Below, piece by piece: positions 34,621 through 45,479 of a stretch of 64,000 nucleotides of DNA. The stretch comes from Sternotherus odoratus (lineage: Eukaryota; Chordata; Testudines; Kinosternidae), in assembly GCA_032164245.1 (NCBI GenBank), contig JAVMKO010000007.1, positions 2,108,001-2,172,000 on the forward strand, given 5' to 3'. The notes under the pieces are model-generated. The model had not been told where the DNA came from. It searched no databases and saw only the letters and a program-made list of their open reading frames with translations. The translations under genes were made by a program, and so were the position numbers. Position 1 is the stretch's first letter, and the number at the start of each line of letters is the position of its first letter.

Positions 34621-35360
34621 AAGAGGCAGTGGTGTCTAATGCATAGAGCCTTGGACTAGGAATCACATTCAGGGCTGGCGACAGAAATTTGGGGGCCCCC
34701 TACTCTGATCATTTGGGGCCCCCCCCAGCCCAGCTGGCACTTCCCCCCCCCCCAGCTGACAGCAGCTGGGGGCAGCCCAGCCGGGCCCCCCCCCCAGCCC
34801 AGCCGGCGCTCCTCCCCCCAGCTGACAGCGGCTGGCGGCAGTGCGGGGGGAGCGCGAGCCCGGGAGCGGCGCGAGCTGCCCTTGCTGCTCTTCCCCCCCC
34901 CCCCGCGTGCCCTTTCTCCCCCCAGACTGCGCCGCTGCCGCCAGCCGGGCTCTCTGCTCCTGCCGGGGACACGCGCGCTCGTCCGGAGGAGAGCCACGCC
35001 GCCTCCCCGCCCCTTCCCCGCTCTCCAGGCCCGGCGACAAGGGTACTGCTGTGCACTGGGGCCCCCCTAAAGTCCGGGGCCCGGTACAGCTGTACCCGTA
35101 GTACCCCCCTGTCGCCAGCCCTGATCACATTACCTGGGTCCTATTCCCAGCTCTACCACTACCTCTGGGGTGTGGCCTTGGGAAAATTCCTTCATCTCCA
35201 CGTGCCTCCATTTTTCCTCTCCGCCTTGGCCTGTCTTGACTATTTCAATAGTAAGTTCTTTGAGACAGGAATTGTCTCTTATTGTGTGTTTGTACAGCAC
35301 TTAGAACAATAGGCCCTGCTCTTGTTATGGGCCTGTAGGAATTAGAACAATAATAAATAT
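34621..35360 (+). repeat. MIR/CORE-SINE-like element interrupted by a hAT element
   Basis: The left part (34621-34669) has 'gtgtctaatgcatagagcct' and the right part (35132-35360) resumes with 'cctgggtcctattcccagct' and 'tggccttgggaaaattcctt', then an old tail containing 'gtacagcacttagaacaata' and AATAAATATTT. The two parts join when the 454-bp insertion and one copy of its 8-bp duplication are removed. This dates the SINE as older than the hAT insertion. Confidence 0.8.
34670..35123 (+). mobile_element. hAT-type non-autonomous element, 454 bp
   Basis: Terminal inverted repeats 'cagggctggcgacag' and 'ctgtcgccagccctg' are flanked by the perfect 8-bp duplication atcacatt (34662-34669 and 35124-35131). 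The ends match the 1.9 kb element at 22151-24050 in opposite orientation; the GC-rich interior differs. The overlapping open frames on both strands, up to 207 codons, are GC artefacts. Confidence 0.92.
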
Positions 35361-35784
35361 TTATTGTGTTTAACAGAGTTAGTGGCCACCTTTAATGAAC
35401 TTTAATAAATATATGCAAAAGGAGAAAATAAACTGTCCGAATTAACTGGGGGCTCTTTTGTACTCTCCATCATTGTGGTCATTTCACGATGGGACATTTG
35501 AAAGCACAACGCTGTGTAGAATACACAATAAGAAACAAAGCAGCCAAGGCAGAGATTTTGAAGGTCTATAAATCGGTGACAAAATTTACCCTGTGAAATC
35601 TCGGATCCCAGGAACCTTCCCCTCTGAAGCCGGGGTTCGCTGGAATGCTCAAACTATAAAAAAAAAGTCCTTTTAAAAGAGTACTGCCGCGTCCTAAAGC
35701 AATGGTCTAAAACCCACAGGCTTCAATGATTAGTACAGTATTCTGGGGGATACTACTATAGAATTTTTATCATCACATTTTTAC

Positions 35785-35892
35785 GAGACACAAGGTGGGG
35801 GAGGGAATATCTTTTATTGGACCAACTTCTGGTGGTGAGAGAGACAAGCTGTTGGTCCAATAAAATGCGTCACCTCACCCACCTTGTGTCTC
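35785..35892. repeat. Palindromic MITE-like repeat (GAGACACAAGGTGGG ends)
   Basis: The ends 'gagacacaaggtggg' and 'cccaccttgtgtctc' are inverted repeats, and inside 'tattggaccaact' faces 'ttggtccaataaa'. This is a common repeat in reptile and bird-type genomes. The right end is followed by TA, so a TA target duplication is possible. Confidence 0.75.
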
Positions 35893-35930
35893 TAATACGC
35901 TAGGACCAACTCCACTGCACATTTCGATAC

Positions 35931-36060
35931 TGCTTGCATCCGACAAAGTGGGTATTAGCCCATGAAAGCTTATGCTTCAATACTTTAGTTAGTCTTTAAG
36001 GTGCCACAGGACTCTTTGTTACCTCTGCTATTCCAGACTAACACAGCTACCTCTCTGATT
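35931..36060 (+). mobile_element. Hairpin retroelement, family B, 130 bp
   Basis: Flanked by the perfect 11-bp duplication catttcgatac (35920-35930 and 36061-36071). It starts inside the 'tgcttgcatccgac' segment and ends 'gacta acacagctacctctctgatt'. The hammerhead-like core (35940-35977) is CCGACAA, so the essential G8 is lost, while GAAA remains. Confidence 0.8.
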
Positions 36061-36071
36061 CATTTCGATAC

Positions 36072-37340
36072 GGCATTTTTACCATGATTCAGTGTTGCTT
36101 TTCAGCCTGGTCAGGCCTAACACTTACTGAGAAATACGGCCTGAATTTTCAAAAGTGACTTGTTATTTAGGGTGTCCCAACTTGAGACCCCTTAAAGGAG
36201 CCTGATTTTCAGAGGGTGGGTGTTCAGTAGTCTCTGTCTCTCTCTCTCTCTCTTTAGGACGTCTCACGATGGGCACCTAAAAATGGAGGCACCTAAAATC
36301 AGGAGTCACTGTTCAAAAGTTAGGCCAGTCGATCTACTATATGCCTGTGGCAGGGTATACAGGGTCTGTTCTCCACTCAGCAAAATGTGACTTTAAAGCT
36401 TTCCATTAATGCCAATGAGATTTAAATTTCCTTGCACATGGACAAACAGACCTCTTTGCCCTTCTCCTTTTCCCATTGCTCACTCATTAGGAATATTTTT
36501 TGCCCTCCTTTGTTTCGCTGCACTTAGAATTCTATAAAGCCAGACCCGATAGTCCTGTCTCAAGCAAGATTCTCACAGGCTCCGGTGAAAGTTTGGGGTG
36601 GGCAAGGTCTGACAGATTTGCATGGAAATGATGGCCTTTGCTTCAGTGCTAGTTATAAAGCAATGTTAATTAAAGACCAACACCTGTGCTCTGTAGCCAT
36701 TAAGCCCACATTAGTGTCAGAAATTATTTTCTGTAAAATATTTTCTTGCCCTTTTGCCAATGTGCTCCCACCCCCCATCCACTCCCCATCCTGGAAGATA
36801 GAGGTAACTGAACCTTATCAGACCATAGCATGGATCCCTGGTCCAAATGGTTTTCTTTAACGCACAGATCCTCCGTCAAATGCATATCCCAAATATTCTA
36901 TACAATATGTCATGGTCCAGCCTTTCTTGATCAGAAAGAAAATCCAAGCACTATGGGAATACGACAGGAATTCTTCAGGGTTCGAGTTGTGAATGAACCT
37001 CTGCTCTAAGACCGCCCTTCAGTGATACCGCCGACTGCTGGATCTGGCCGGATCTCTCTGCCTGCGCATCTGTTGTCACTGAGATGAAGGGTAACACTTA
37101 TCATTGGAAGGGTACCCCCGGATCTGCCTTGCACATGAGGAGAGTCCTCCCCTTTCTTAGTGACAGAAGAAATCTTTGCCATGTCAAGACGGAAGCAGGG
37201 AAGGTGTGTTCTGGGTCTAAGAGCTCAGCCAAAGAGCGGCCTGCCGTTGTCTTCAGTGGGAGCAGGACTGGACCCTGTATATGTATCATAGTGTGTGTAT
37301 TCAGTCCGCATTAACTTCCAAACACACAGGGCTAACATCA
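36072..37340. other. Proposed TAL2 intron, middle part
   Basis: Mostly unique sequence. A (TC)n run lies at 36235-36255. A TCTGATAAGG motif on the minus strand (36822-36813) is a strong GATA-factor consensus. No exon recognised. Confidence 0.4.
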
Positions 37341-37353
37341 TACCAGGAATCAG

Positions 37354-37457
37354 AGTCTACTGCTTGGATCCGACAAAGTGGGTGTTCGCCCACGAAAGCT
37401 TGTGCTTCAATACTTTTGTTAGTCTTGAAGGTGCCCCAGGACTCTTTGTCGTGATCG
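37354..37457 (+). mobile_element. Hairpin retroelement, family B, 104 bp
   Basis: Flanks taccaggaatcag (37341-37353) and taccaggagcag (37458-37469) are an imperfect 12-13 bp duplication. The core at 37370-37407 reads CCGACAA, a GTGGG/CCCAC-type stem and GAAAGC-TTGT-GC. Like the copy at 35931, it has lost G8. Confidence 0.72.
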
Positions 37458-37469
37458 TACCAGGAGCAG

Positions 37470-39150
37470 CTCTCCTGGCTTGCATGGAGTTACCCCAGGA
37501 ATTAACTGTTTTTAAGTAAAGTTATTGCTCCCCATAATCACTGAGAAACTGACCCGCTGTGGCAAATCCGACCTGTCTAGATTAAGATGGAAACGACAGG
37601 CGACAAAGGGCCCAATCCTGATCTCACTCCAGTCTAATTCCATTGACATCAATGGGGGTACTACTCATCTCCAGCGGTGTGAGTGAGATAGAATTAGGTC
37701 TATACGATTCAGAGTTGGTGTGGTCAGAACAATGTTGTTCTTACCACACACTGCTGGCTGCGCATATTCCCTCCTAACGGCATTTCAGATGGGTTATACG
37801 CTTTGTTAACACTACCTTTATCTGTTTAGGTATTCGTGTCACAACAACTTTAATTGTTTGTGTAAATGGTAAAAGAGAAAGTTGTTAATATATTGGAATT
37901 TTTAAAAGCAAAAAAAGAAACACAAATCTTTAGAGAAAGGATCTAACATACACAATACTGGGTCTAATCCTGCTCCTATGGAAGTTTTGACATGTTCTTT
38001 CTATTATTTATTCATTTTCTAAGTCAAAATAGCTTTATGCAATAGACCTGAACATGAAATTTGGAACCACTGTAGACTAGCAGGTAAGAACTAATTTAAG
38101 AAGCTTTTTTTTTAAAAAAAGAAAGTGCTATTTATATTGTTTTTGAGAGTGTTATTGATATTATTTTTCTCAGATAGACTGGAAGAGGGGAAAAAACCTC
38201 AATCTTTCCTCCTAGGGAAGTGTTACATGAAATGAAATTCACTCACATATCTATCTCACACACACACAGTAAGTAGACCATAGACTACAGGGTAAAGGAG
38301 CAGTGATGGAATATGGATTTTTTAAAATGTATATGTGTGAATCTAGAATTTGATGCTCTATCTCTATATCTTTATCTATTGATATTCATAGTATTTAATG
38401 GCATATTAATTACACACAATCTACTGCACAAATATGCATAACAAGCTGGCTACTTTAGGCTTTCTAAAAGCTTTGTTTTTAAATGCCCAAAGCCATCAGA
38501 CCATGCTATCGAGTTATATTCATTTTATTTCTGAAATCAAAGGGCTTTATTTTCTGTGCAGTCATTTACAGCAGTGTAAAATGAGTGTCAATTCTGATCC
38601 AGCGCCATTCTACACCCTCTTTGCATTGGTGGTAATGATTGCACAGGGAGCAGAGCAAAACATAATTAGGCCAGCAGTGCTTGGTTATAAAAATCACAGA
38701 ATCCAGCGGTTTAGAAGTTTGTTTGGATTTTATCTAATTTTAAACATCCCCACTCCAGTTTTTTTAAATGATCAAAAGCAGCAAATATTTGCTCCTCACT
38801 TGAGATTTTTATTGCCAAGTTTTAGCAAATTTTAAACAGCCTGAAAAACATAGGCACATAAGGAGTACGACACAAGTGTCTCTTTTTGGTTGACTTCAGT
38901 AACCTGTAGGTAGCAGTTTTCATAGCACTTCAGCTGGTCTGATATGTTGCTTTTTTTATTAGCTTTACAGAGACAGGACACAGGGGAGTCACTATTAATA
39001 AAGATCCAGCTGATGGCAGAAGAAATTCAGGAATTCCTTCCTGGAAGGCACACTCTGCTGTGTATACCTGACGGCAAACTTGTGCACTCCCAGGAAAGTT
39101 GCAATGCAGACACACAAGCCCCCAAATGACTAGCGAAGCAGAAAGCCATG
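37470..39150. other. Proposed TAL2 intron, promoter-proximal part
   Basis: AT-rich, low in recognisable repeats. It contains a minus-strand AACAGATAAA motif (37827-37818), a GATA-type site. The 133-codon open frame at 38434-38835 resembles no family I know and is in AT-rich sequence. Confidence 0.4.
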
Positions 39151-39159
39151 GTCACTTAC

Positions 39160-39295
39160 TTTCCCAAACACAGGTGCTTGCTGCTCTTGAAACCTGGCTC
39201 AGCCCGTGAACTTCCAGCAGAATAGGATGATTTCCCTTCCTTTCTCTTTGCTCTCACAGACCCTGGACTGAGAGGCGGCTCCCGCTGCAATCGGC
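39160..39295 (-). other. TAL2: Proposed non-coding first exon of TAL2
   Basis: On the minus strand this stretch begins about 30 nt after a TATA box and ends GGGAAA before GTAAGT (39159-39154), a full-consensus splice donor. It contains no ATG on that strand, so when joined to the acceptor at 29936 the first ATG in the message is the TAL2 start. The intron would be about 9.2 kb. It could instead belong to another minus-strand transcript; cDNA evidence is needed to decide. Confidence 0.55.
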
Positions 39296-39318
39296 CAATT
39301 GCTGATCCTGGCTGCCTC

Positions 39319-39325
39319 ATTTATA
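39319..39325 (-). promoter_or_regulatory. TAL2: TATA box of the proposed TAL2 promoter
   Basis: Minus strand reads CTATAAATG. The expected start site about 30 nt downstream falls near 39295, inside a segment with 'caattggccgattgcagc'. The surrounding 150 bp lacks recognisable repeats and is more GC-rich than its flanks, fitting a tissue-specific TATA promoter. Confidence 0.5.
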
Positions 39326-39634
39326 GAATGCCAGCTCCTTTGTCTGGCGCGTGTCACCACTAGTCCTAGCAATCCAGGCAGCTTGTTTTGCATCTCCCAG
39401 GAGATTCTCTCCGTCCTGCCTTTCCTCTCTCCTCTACACACCCTCTCCTTTCTCTGCAAGGATGAGCCACGCTGCTTTAGGTGAAACAGCAGCTACCAGC
39501 GGTAGAGATTTAACGGGGTCTGGCTGCACTTTGGGGAAAGCTGGACAGGGCATTGCTGAGGCATAACTTAGCAAGAATTTTCTTTTCTTATTGTTTCAGT
39601 GCACTCAGTGCTTGTGAAAGGTACCAAAGTGATG

Positions 39635-39905
39635 ACCCCAGAGACCAATGCTGTGAAGGCCAAAACTATAACAGAGTTTAAAAAAGAACTAGACAAGTTC
39701 ATGGCGGAAAGGTTCATCAATGGCTATTAGCCAGGATGGTCAGGGATGCGCCCCATGCTCTGGATGTCCCTAGCCTCTGACCACTGGGAGTGGAACCAGG
39801 GGGTGGATCACTCGCTGGTTACCTGTTCTGTTCATTCCCTCCGGGGCACCTGGCATTGGCCACTGTCAGAAGATGGGCTAGATGGACCTTGGGCTAGATG
39901 GACTA
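39635..39905 (+). repeat. CR1 LINE 3' UTR fragment
   Basis: Long match to turtle-type CR1 3' sequence: 'ttaaaaaagaactagacaag', 'aatggctattagccaggatg', 'ctggcattggccactgtcag' and 'gggctagatggacc'. It lies just upstream of the proposed TAL2 promoter, limiting the promoter to roughly 39.3-39.6 kb. Confidence 0.9.
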
Positions 39906-40323
39906 CGTGCTGCACATTTAGGGAGGACATGCTGGATTCTTCAGACATGACGGAGGGATGGACTCTCGGCTTTCAGTTCAAAAGTCAGGGAAGCCTGAGC
40001 TAGAGACTCCCAGACAACACCTTCCGTTAACTGCCTGGGGCAACTGAACTCCCGGCTTTCCCACGCTGCCTCCCCCCTTCCCCGGCTGATTCAGAGAGGT
40101 CAGCTCTAGGGATGGGGGGCAACATACCTGTTGGCCCTTGGCCGCCCTGCTAAAGCTGCCAATAAAAATGCCAGGTAGTGTTGGCACGGTGGACATTCTG
40201 TTCACACAGAAGGAATGGGGGATGGACTGTTTGTGTGACCGCTACCGCCTTGTCCTGGATAGAATGCCAGAGCTAGTCAAGTGTGTGTGCATGTTGCGTG
40301 CTAGAGATTTCAGCCATAAGCTT

Positions 40324-41479
40324 TGTGTCACGGAGTCACCGGGGCAATGCTCTGTATTAGGCCAGCCAGGACTCTGGGGGAGCCTCCTCTCTCTGAGCAG
40401 ACTGTCTCCAGGGCAAGAAGCTTCCACAGCTTCTTTGGCCAAACCGGCCAGTCTCTACGCAAAAGAATCAACGGACACAAGTCTGACATCAGGAATCATA
40501 ATTCAGAAACCAGTAGAACACTTCAGTCTCCCTGGACACTCAATAAGAGACTTAAAAGTGGCAATTCTTCAACAAAAAGCTTCTAAAACAGACTCCAACG
40601 AGAAACTACAGAACTGGAATTAATTTGTAGACTGGACACCATCAGATTAGGCCTGAATAGAGACTGGGAGTGGATGAGTCACTACAGAAACTAAGAATCA
40701 GAGAGGTAGCCGTGTTAGTCTGGAATAGCAGAGGTAACAAAGAGTCCCGTGGCACCTTAAAGACTAACTATAAAGTTTTGAAGCATAAGCTTTCATGGGC
40801 TGATACCCACTTCACTGCCTGCATCCGACTCCTCATTTTTGTTTACACAGCTTCGACCTTCTTGGGTCTGACCTCAGAGCATTCAGCATCCCTTCCACAC
40901 CATGCGCTTCCCACAGCAAGTCCACCAGAGCAAGGTTCCTGGGGAAGCCAGAGAGCCCTGCACCCCACCTCTGCAATCAGACCTGACTCTCAGCCAGCCG
41001 GTAAAACAGACGGTTTATTAGTTGACAGGAACACAGCGTAGGGCAGAACTTATTGTCACAGAAATCAGTGACTTTCAGCCAACTCCATCTTGGGGAGTCC
41101 TGGGCCAGGCGCCCCCTCCCAACCCCACAAGCACACTGCCAGCTTCCAGCAACCCGACCTCAGACACCCCCGTTGCTCCTCCTTCTCTGTCTCACTGCAC
41201 GGGCAAAGAGTCACCTGGTCGTCGCCTGGTTGCATCCCCCTCCTGGGTCTCAGGGTACAAAGGGCACTGGTCATAGCATACGTGCAGGCAGCTAGAGCAG
41301 CTTCACCTGCCCCAGAAGTCTCATCCAAACTCACACACTCCTAGTCCCACCACTGAGGTATTGGTGCGGTACACAGGGAAACTGAGGCACACACGGTATA
41401 CACGCAAACAGTAGAACACACAGGCTCAACAGTAAGACTCACATACAACATAACAAGGGCAAATCCCCACTTTGTCACA
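40324..41479 (-). mobile_element. Solo LTR (ERV/LTR type), split by a Penelope-like insertion
   Basis: On the minus strand it begins TGTGACA (41479-41473) and ends TGACACA (40330-40324), with an AATAAACCG polyadenylation signal near 41018-41010. Removing 40434-40845 and one target copy leaves about 735 bp. No internal retroviral genes are attached. The outer target duplication is not clear. Confidence 0.65.
40434..40845 (+). mobile_element. 5'-truncated Penelope-like retroelement (GIY-YIG endonuclease end plus hairpin 3' region)
   Basis: Flanked by the perfect 9-bp duplication cacagcttc (40425-40433 and 40846-40854). The 5' half (to about 40692) encodes, with frame breaks, a GIY-YIG-type endonuclease end: 'GQTGQSLRKRINGHKSDIRN' and later 'LPGHSIRDLKVAILQQK', finishing near 'LGLNRDWEWMSHY'. 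These are hallmark strings of vertebrate Penelope-like elements. The 3' half (40695-40830) is the family B hairpin sequence found alone elsewhere in the window. This copy therefore links the short elements to Penelope. Confidence 0.85.
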
Positions 41480-41850
41480 CCTTGATCCTACTAGAGTTCA
41501 CAGCAACGGCCCTCGTTTCTGAAGCAGGTCATGAGTTCTAGCCTGCTGCCACACGACTGTGAGATGAGCATTGAGTATATCTGTGTATGATTGGCCACTG
41601 ATTATTTATTTGTAAAATACAGGGCCACTGAACAGCCCTTGGATGCTAAACAACTTCCAGGCACTACAGACAGGTCTGGGTTTGAATTATCCAGCTGAGA
41701 AACTGGATAACACATCACCAATCCCTTGAGCCAGGCTGTCTCCCATCTTACCAACATCCAATTCCCTCCACATAGGGCTAAGCCCTGGAGCGCCATCCCC
41801 ACAGCCTCTTCTCAAGTGCCACATTGCAGCAACCTGTCTTCTGACCAAGG
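41480..41850. other. Non-coding stretch
   Basis: Nothing recognised. Confidence 0.4.
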
Positions 41851-41851
41851 A

Positions 41852-41968
41852 GATTTAATTGGGGATTTAATTGGGGATTTAATTGGGGATCGGTCCTGCT
41901 TTGAGCAGAGGTTTGGCCTAGATACCTTCTGAGGTCCCTTCCAACCCTGATCTTCTATGATTCTATGA
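41852..41968 (+). repeat. CR1 3' tail with a triplicated 12-nt unit
   Basis: Canonical CR1 ending ('gtcccttccaaccctgat' then 'ctatgattctatga'). Just upstream, the CR1 segment 'gatttaattggg' is present three times in perfect tandem (41852-41887). Confidence 0.9.
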
Positions 41969-43011
41969 CCGCTTTTGTGAGGAGAAGAGACCGGGGGGAA
42001 ATGAGAGACTGAACTCATGGGGATGCTGAAGAATAGCCCCACCTTAGACCCAGTTCAGAAAAACATCCCTGTTCAGAACAGCACATCTTTAAAAACATGT
42101 TTAGTCCCATTAAAGTCAATGGGGCATGAAGGTAAGCAGAAGCTTAGACGGTCCTGAACAGGGCACCAAGGGAGCCCCCCAAAATCATAAACCTGCCCTG
42201 AATCAAGGTATCGAAGGCTGGAAGGTTTTCCTCCACCCCTGTCCTCCTGGGCTTTAAAGCATTTGCTAGTGTTTTGTGTAATTGGATTGTGCCCTATACC
42301 ATCAACTAACCCTCTCTGGAGGGACGTCGTTTTCTCAGAGAAGAACAAGTCACAGACCTTTGCTGCTGTAGTTCTCCCCCTGAAGAGATAAAATGGATCT
42401 TCAGCCCTTTTGCCTGGTAAATTAAAAGCCGCACTACACTCTGAAAGCTGTGTCAACCGCTTCATTTAGCACAAGTGTTATGTTAACTAACAGCCCTATT
42501 CCACAGGGGCCTTTGGCCTCACAGAAGCCTAATTTCCATGTAATTTACATTGGGCAGTCGCAGAATGCACCACTTCTGTGTAACTTCCTCCAAATCATGT
42601 ATTTACCCACAGCAGCTACTCCAGCCAGTTCACAATGGATGGGGGGCAGCGGGTGCCATTCCAAAACCGGGAGGAGAGAGAAGTCGTTATCCGTGGTTGC
42701 TCAGGAGCTTCAAAACCAGGCCAGACAAAACACTGGGAAAATATACTGGCTGGAGTGTGCCTGCCACGGCAGGGGGAGGGCTGCATGGACTAATATTAAT
42801 TCTGCTTCTTCTATTATTTATCAGCACAAAACAAAAAACAAACAATTAGATCCTGCGCTCATGGCAGTCAACAGGGATTTTGCCCCTGACTTCAGCAGGA
42901 ACAGTCCAGGTGCGGATTCATCCTTGCCTTAGGGAATTTACCGTCTGTAATCCCAGTCCTGCCAGCATCTAGGGGTGGGTGCTCCTTTTCCCATGTGTGG
43001 AGTGTCACTGA
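41969..43011. other. Non-coding stretch
   Basis: No gene recognised. Overlapping open frames on both strands (130-160 codons) show no family and overlap each other. Confidence 0.4.
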
Positions 43012-43756
43012 TGTCAGGGAGGCTCAGTGTGTGTGTGGGGGGGGAATGGGTCCGTCCACCTTCCTGAGGACACAGTCAGGGTGTAGCAGCATGAAGACTC
43101 ACCCCTGCAGCGCCTCCTGCTGGTCATCTGGGAATTAGCGCTTCCAGCTCGGAGCGCCCTCTGCAGGCCAGTGTCTCGCTGTCCGCTGGCCACGTGTCCC
43201 TCCCAGATCCTGGTGCCCTCTTCCCTGGGGTGCTGCCCCCTGGCAGTCCCCCTCACTCTGTCTGGGTCTCCCCTCCTCAGGGAATCCCCAACCCTCTAAT
43301 CCCCACCTTCCCTCAGTCTGGGCTGCTGCCAGCCATCAAGACCCCACTCCCTGGGGCAGACTGCAGTGTGAGAGCCAGTCATCACAAGCAAGGGGGTTTG
43401 GGCCAGCTGCCTTTCTCTGCCACCCAGTACCTCTATGGGCCTAGGACCAGGCCCTGCAGCCTGGGGAGTTGCCAGCCTGGAGCTCCCCTGACCCTCTGGC
43501 CTTTCCCCAGCCCTGCTTCACCCCCAGTACCCTGTCACGCAGGCATCCAGGCCCTGCTCCCTCCGTGACTGGAGAGAGACTTGCCTGAGCGCTAAACTAG
43601 CAGCCCTTTTATAAGAGCCTGCTGCAGCCTAATCGGGGCGTGGCCCCAGCTGTGCCTGCTTCTCCAATCCGCCTGGGAGTACTTGCCCCCAGCCATAGCC
43701 CTCTCCTGGGCTGTTTTAAGCCCCTCAGGGCAGGAGCAGGTCTCCACCACGCTACA
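43012..43756 (-). mobile_element. Solo LTR-like repeat, minus orientation
   Basis: On the minus strand it starts TGTAGCGTGG (43756) and carries TATAAAAGGG (43613-43604) about 145 nt in, the expected LTR promoter position. The text 'cctgcagcgcctcctgctgg' and 'ggagcgccctctgcaggcca' is typical of an LTR common in turtle and crocodile genomes. The left boundary at TGTCAGGGA is approximate. Confidence 0.6.
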
Positions 43757-44553
43757 CAGGCCAGAAAGAGAGGCACAGAAGCCAAGAGGCATCACAGCAG
43801 GAGCTGTGGTTACTCTCAACCTCTACTGACTTGGTAGATGAATGGTTGTGAGACGTGCGGAGGGAGGGAGTCTCTCGGAGGGATTTGTGTGAGGGAAGGG
43901 CCTGGTGCACCAGGGCGGAGAGGTCATTCTCTGCGCAGGGAATACCACAAAGGAGGGTCCAAAGGCAGGGGCGGGAGAAGGGAAGAGGGAGTAACCAAGG
44001 CTGATGCTGCTGGCAGAGCAGAGAGGGAGCAGGGCACCAGGCCTTTTCCAGCACAACCACGATCCCATGACTGGACCATCCCACTGCACGGCCCCAACGC
44101 CTAAGACAAAGTTCGAATTCAGAAATGGAAAGTTAAAGCTGCCCAAGCACCAGCTCACGTGCCCGGCCTCAAACATACCCGGCCTCTGCTCCCTGCCGTA
44201 AACACGTGGCCTCTCCTCACACGGAACACCACACACCACTGCTCCAGGCCTAGCGTGCCGCTCGGGTGGATGCCGCAGAAGGCTTCGCTGACTGGCCTAA
44301 GGGCTTTGGCACCTTGAGAAACCCTTGCCCTGGGAGTGGGGTTCACCTGATGGAGGCACCCGCAGGGCGCTCCGTATATCATGCCTTTTGCTAGGACTCT
44401 CTAAGGGCAAGGCCTTTCCTTTTCCAAACACCTAGCAGACCCATGCCTCCATAACAGAGCATGCAGAAAGCCAGCCAGCCTACCTGCTGTTGTCTTCCCA
44501 GGCAGGTAGCAAGTCTTCTCCTTCCAGTGTCCTCTGGGGTATCTTCCGTCTCC
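43757..44553. other. Non-coding stretch
   Basis: Moderately GC-rich with overlapping open frames on both strands (110 and 138 codons, minus). No recognised domain and no splice context. Confidence 0.4.
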
Positions 44554-44561
44554 CTAGGAAG

Positions 44562-44839
44562 CAGGGCCGGCCCACAACATTTTGGCACCTGAGGCAAGGA
44601 GCTCAAATGATGCCCTCATGGCCCCTCCCTGGGACTAAAACTTTGAAAGGTCTCTTGTGCCCTCCTTCCTCCAGCCCAGCACGCCACCATCTCTGGGCAT
44701 GTAGAGCAGAGAGAATACAGCTCCACCACCAGCAGATACAATTTTCTACACTCTGGGTCCTAGTGGCGGCAGCCCCTCTCCCCCAAGTCTGGAACCCGAG
44801 GCGGCCGCCTTAGTCCGCCTCATGGTAAGGCCAGCCCTG
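44562..44839. mobile_element. hAT-type non-autonomous element, 278 bp
   Basis: Ends 'cagggccggccc' and 'ggccagccctg' are inverted, flanked by the perfect 8-bp duplication ctaggaag (44554-44561 and 44840-44847). Inside, 'ttttggcacctgaggca' and 'cgaggcggccgccttagt' are characteristic of a widespread sauropsid hAT family. Confidence 0.9.
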
Positions 44840-44847
44840 CTAGGAAG

Positions 44848-45390
44848 CCCCACCAGTCTCTGTCTTCACGCCCCTCCCTGCTGAACAGTGGGAAGAAGAT
44901 TTAGTCAGGAGACACCCTGGCTGGGGGCTTGACTGTGAGGCTGTAGTGGCCATGATGGAGCTGCTCCCTGTCCTGGGAGGAGTATTGTGTCTCCAACTCG
45001 CAAAGGGACCCCCTCCCTATGTGCAAAGGTCACTTTTACCCAAGGAGAGGATTTGCCTTGGGTGCCCATCCACAGTTCATCTCTTCTCTCTGTGTTAGAT
45101 ACGCAGGGTGGGATCCCCAGCTGGAAAAAATCAGCAAAGCCCCATGGCCTTCAGTGGAGTTACCCCAGTGGAGGAACTGGCTCTCCCATTGTACCAGAAA
45201 CGTGGTCTCTCATGGTACTAAAAGTGAAATTCGCCCCAATCAGATCCCGAAACACACCATACACCAAACTCTCTCCCATAGGGTAGAATCAGGAGTTGCT
45301 TTACAAGGAGCAGACAACCTCTGTTTGGAACGCTGACAGAATTCTACAACATGCCTGCCAGTTCTACGGGGTGCAGCCATTATTAGCGAA
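44848..45390. other. Non-coding stretch
   Basis: Nothing recognised. Confidence 0.4.
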
Positions 45391-45394
45391 CATA

Positions 45395-45475
45395 TCTATT
45401 GTGGTAGCAGCTAGAGGCTGGAACCAGTGGGGATCCATTGTGTTAGGTGCTGTACAAACACATAGCAAATGATAC
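45395..45475. repeat. MIR/L3-like tail fragment
   Basis: Contains 'ggatccattgtgttaggtgc' and 'tgtacaaacacatagcaaat', a phrase common to old CORE-SINE and L3 tails in reptiles. Confidence 0.5.
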
Positions 45476-45479
45476 GCAC

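Noticed and set aside
34689..35312. 207-codon plus-strand open frame
   Set aside because: Starts inside the 454-bp hAT element and runs through its right end into a SINE.
35931..37457. Hairpin copies as DNA-transposon MITEs
   Set aside because: Their flanking duplications are long and variable (11-15 bp across the family), and the sequence is shared with a Penelope-like copy, so retrotransposition fits better.
38434..38835. 133-codon open frame in the proposed TAL2 intron
   Set aside because: AT-rich, no recognised domain, opposite strand to TAL2 and no splice or promoter context.
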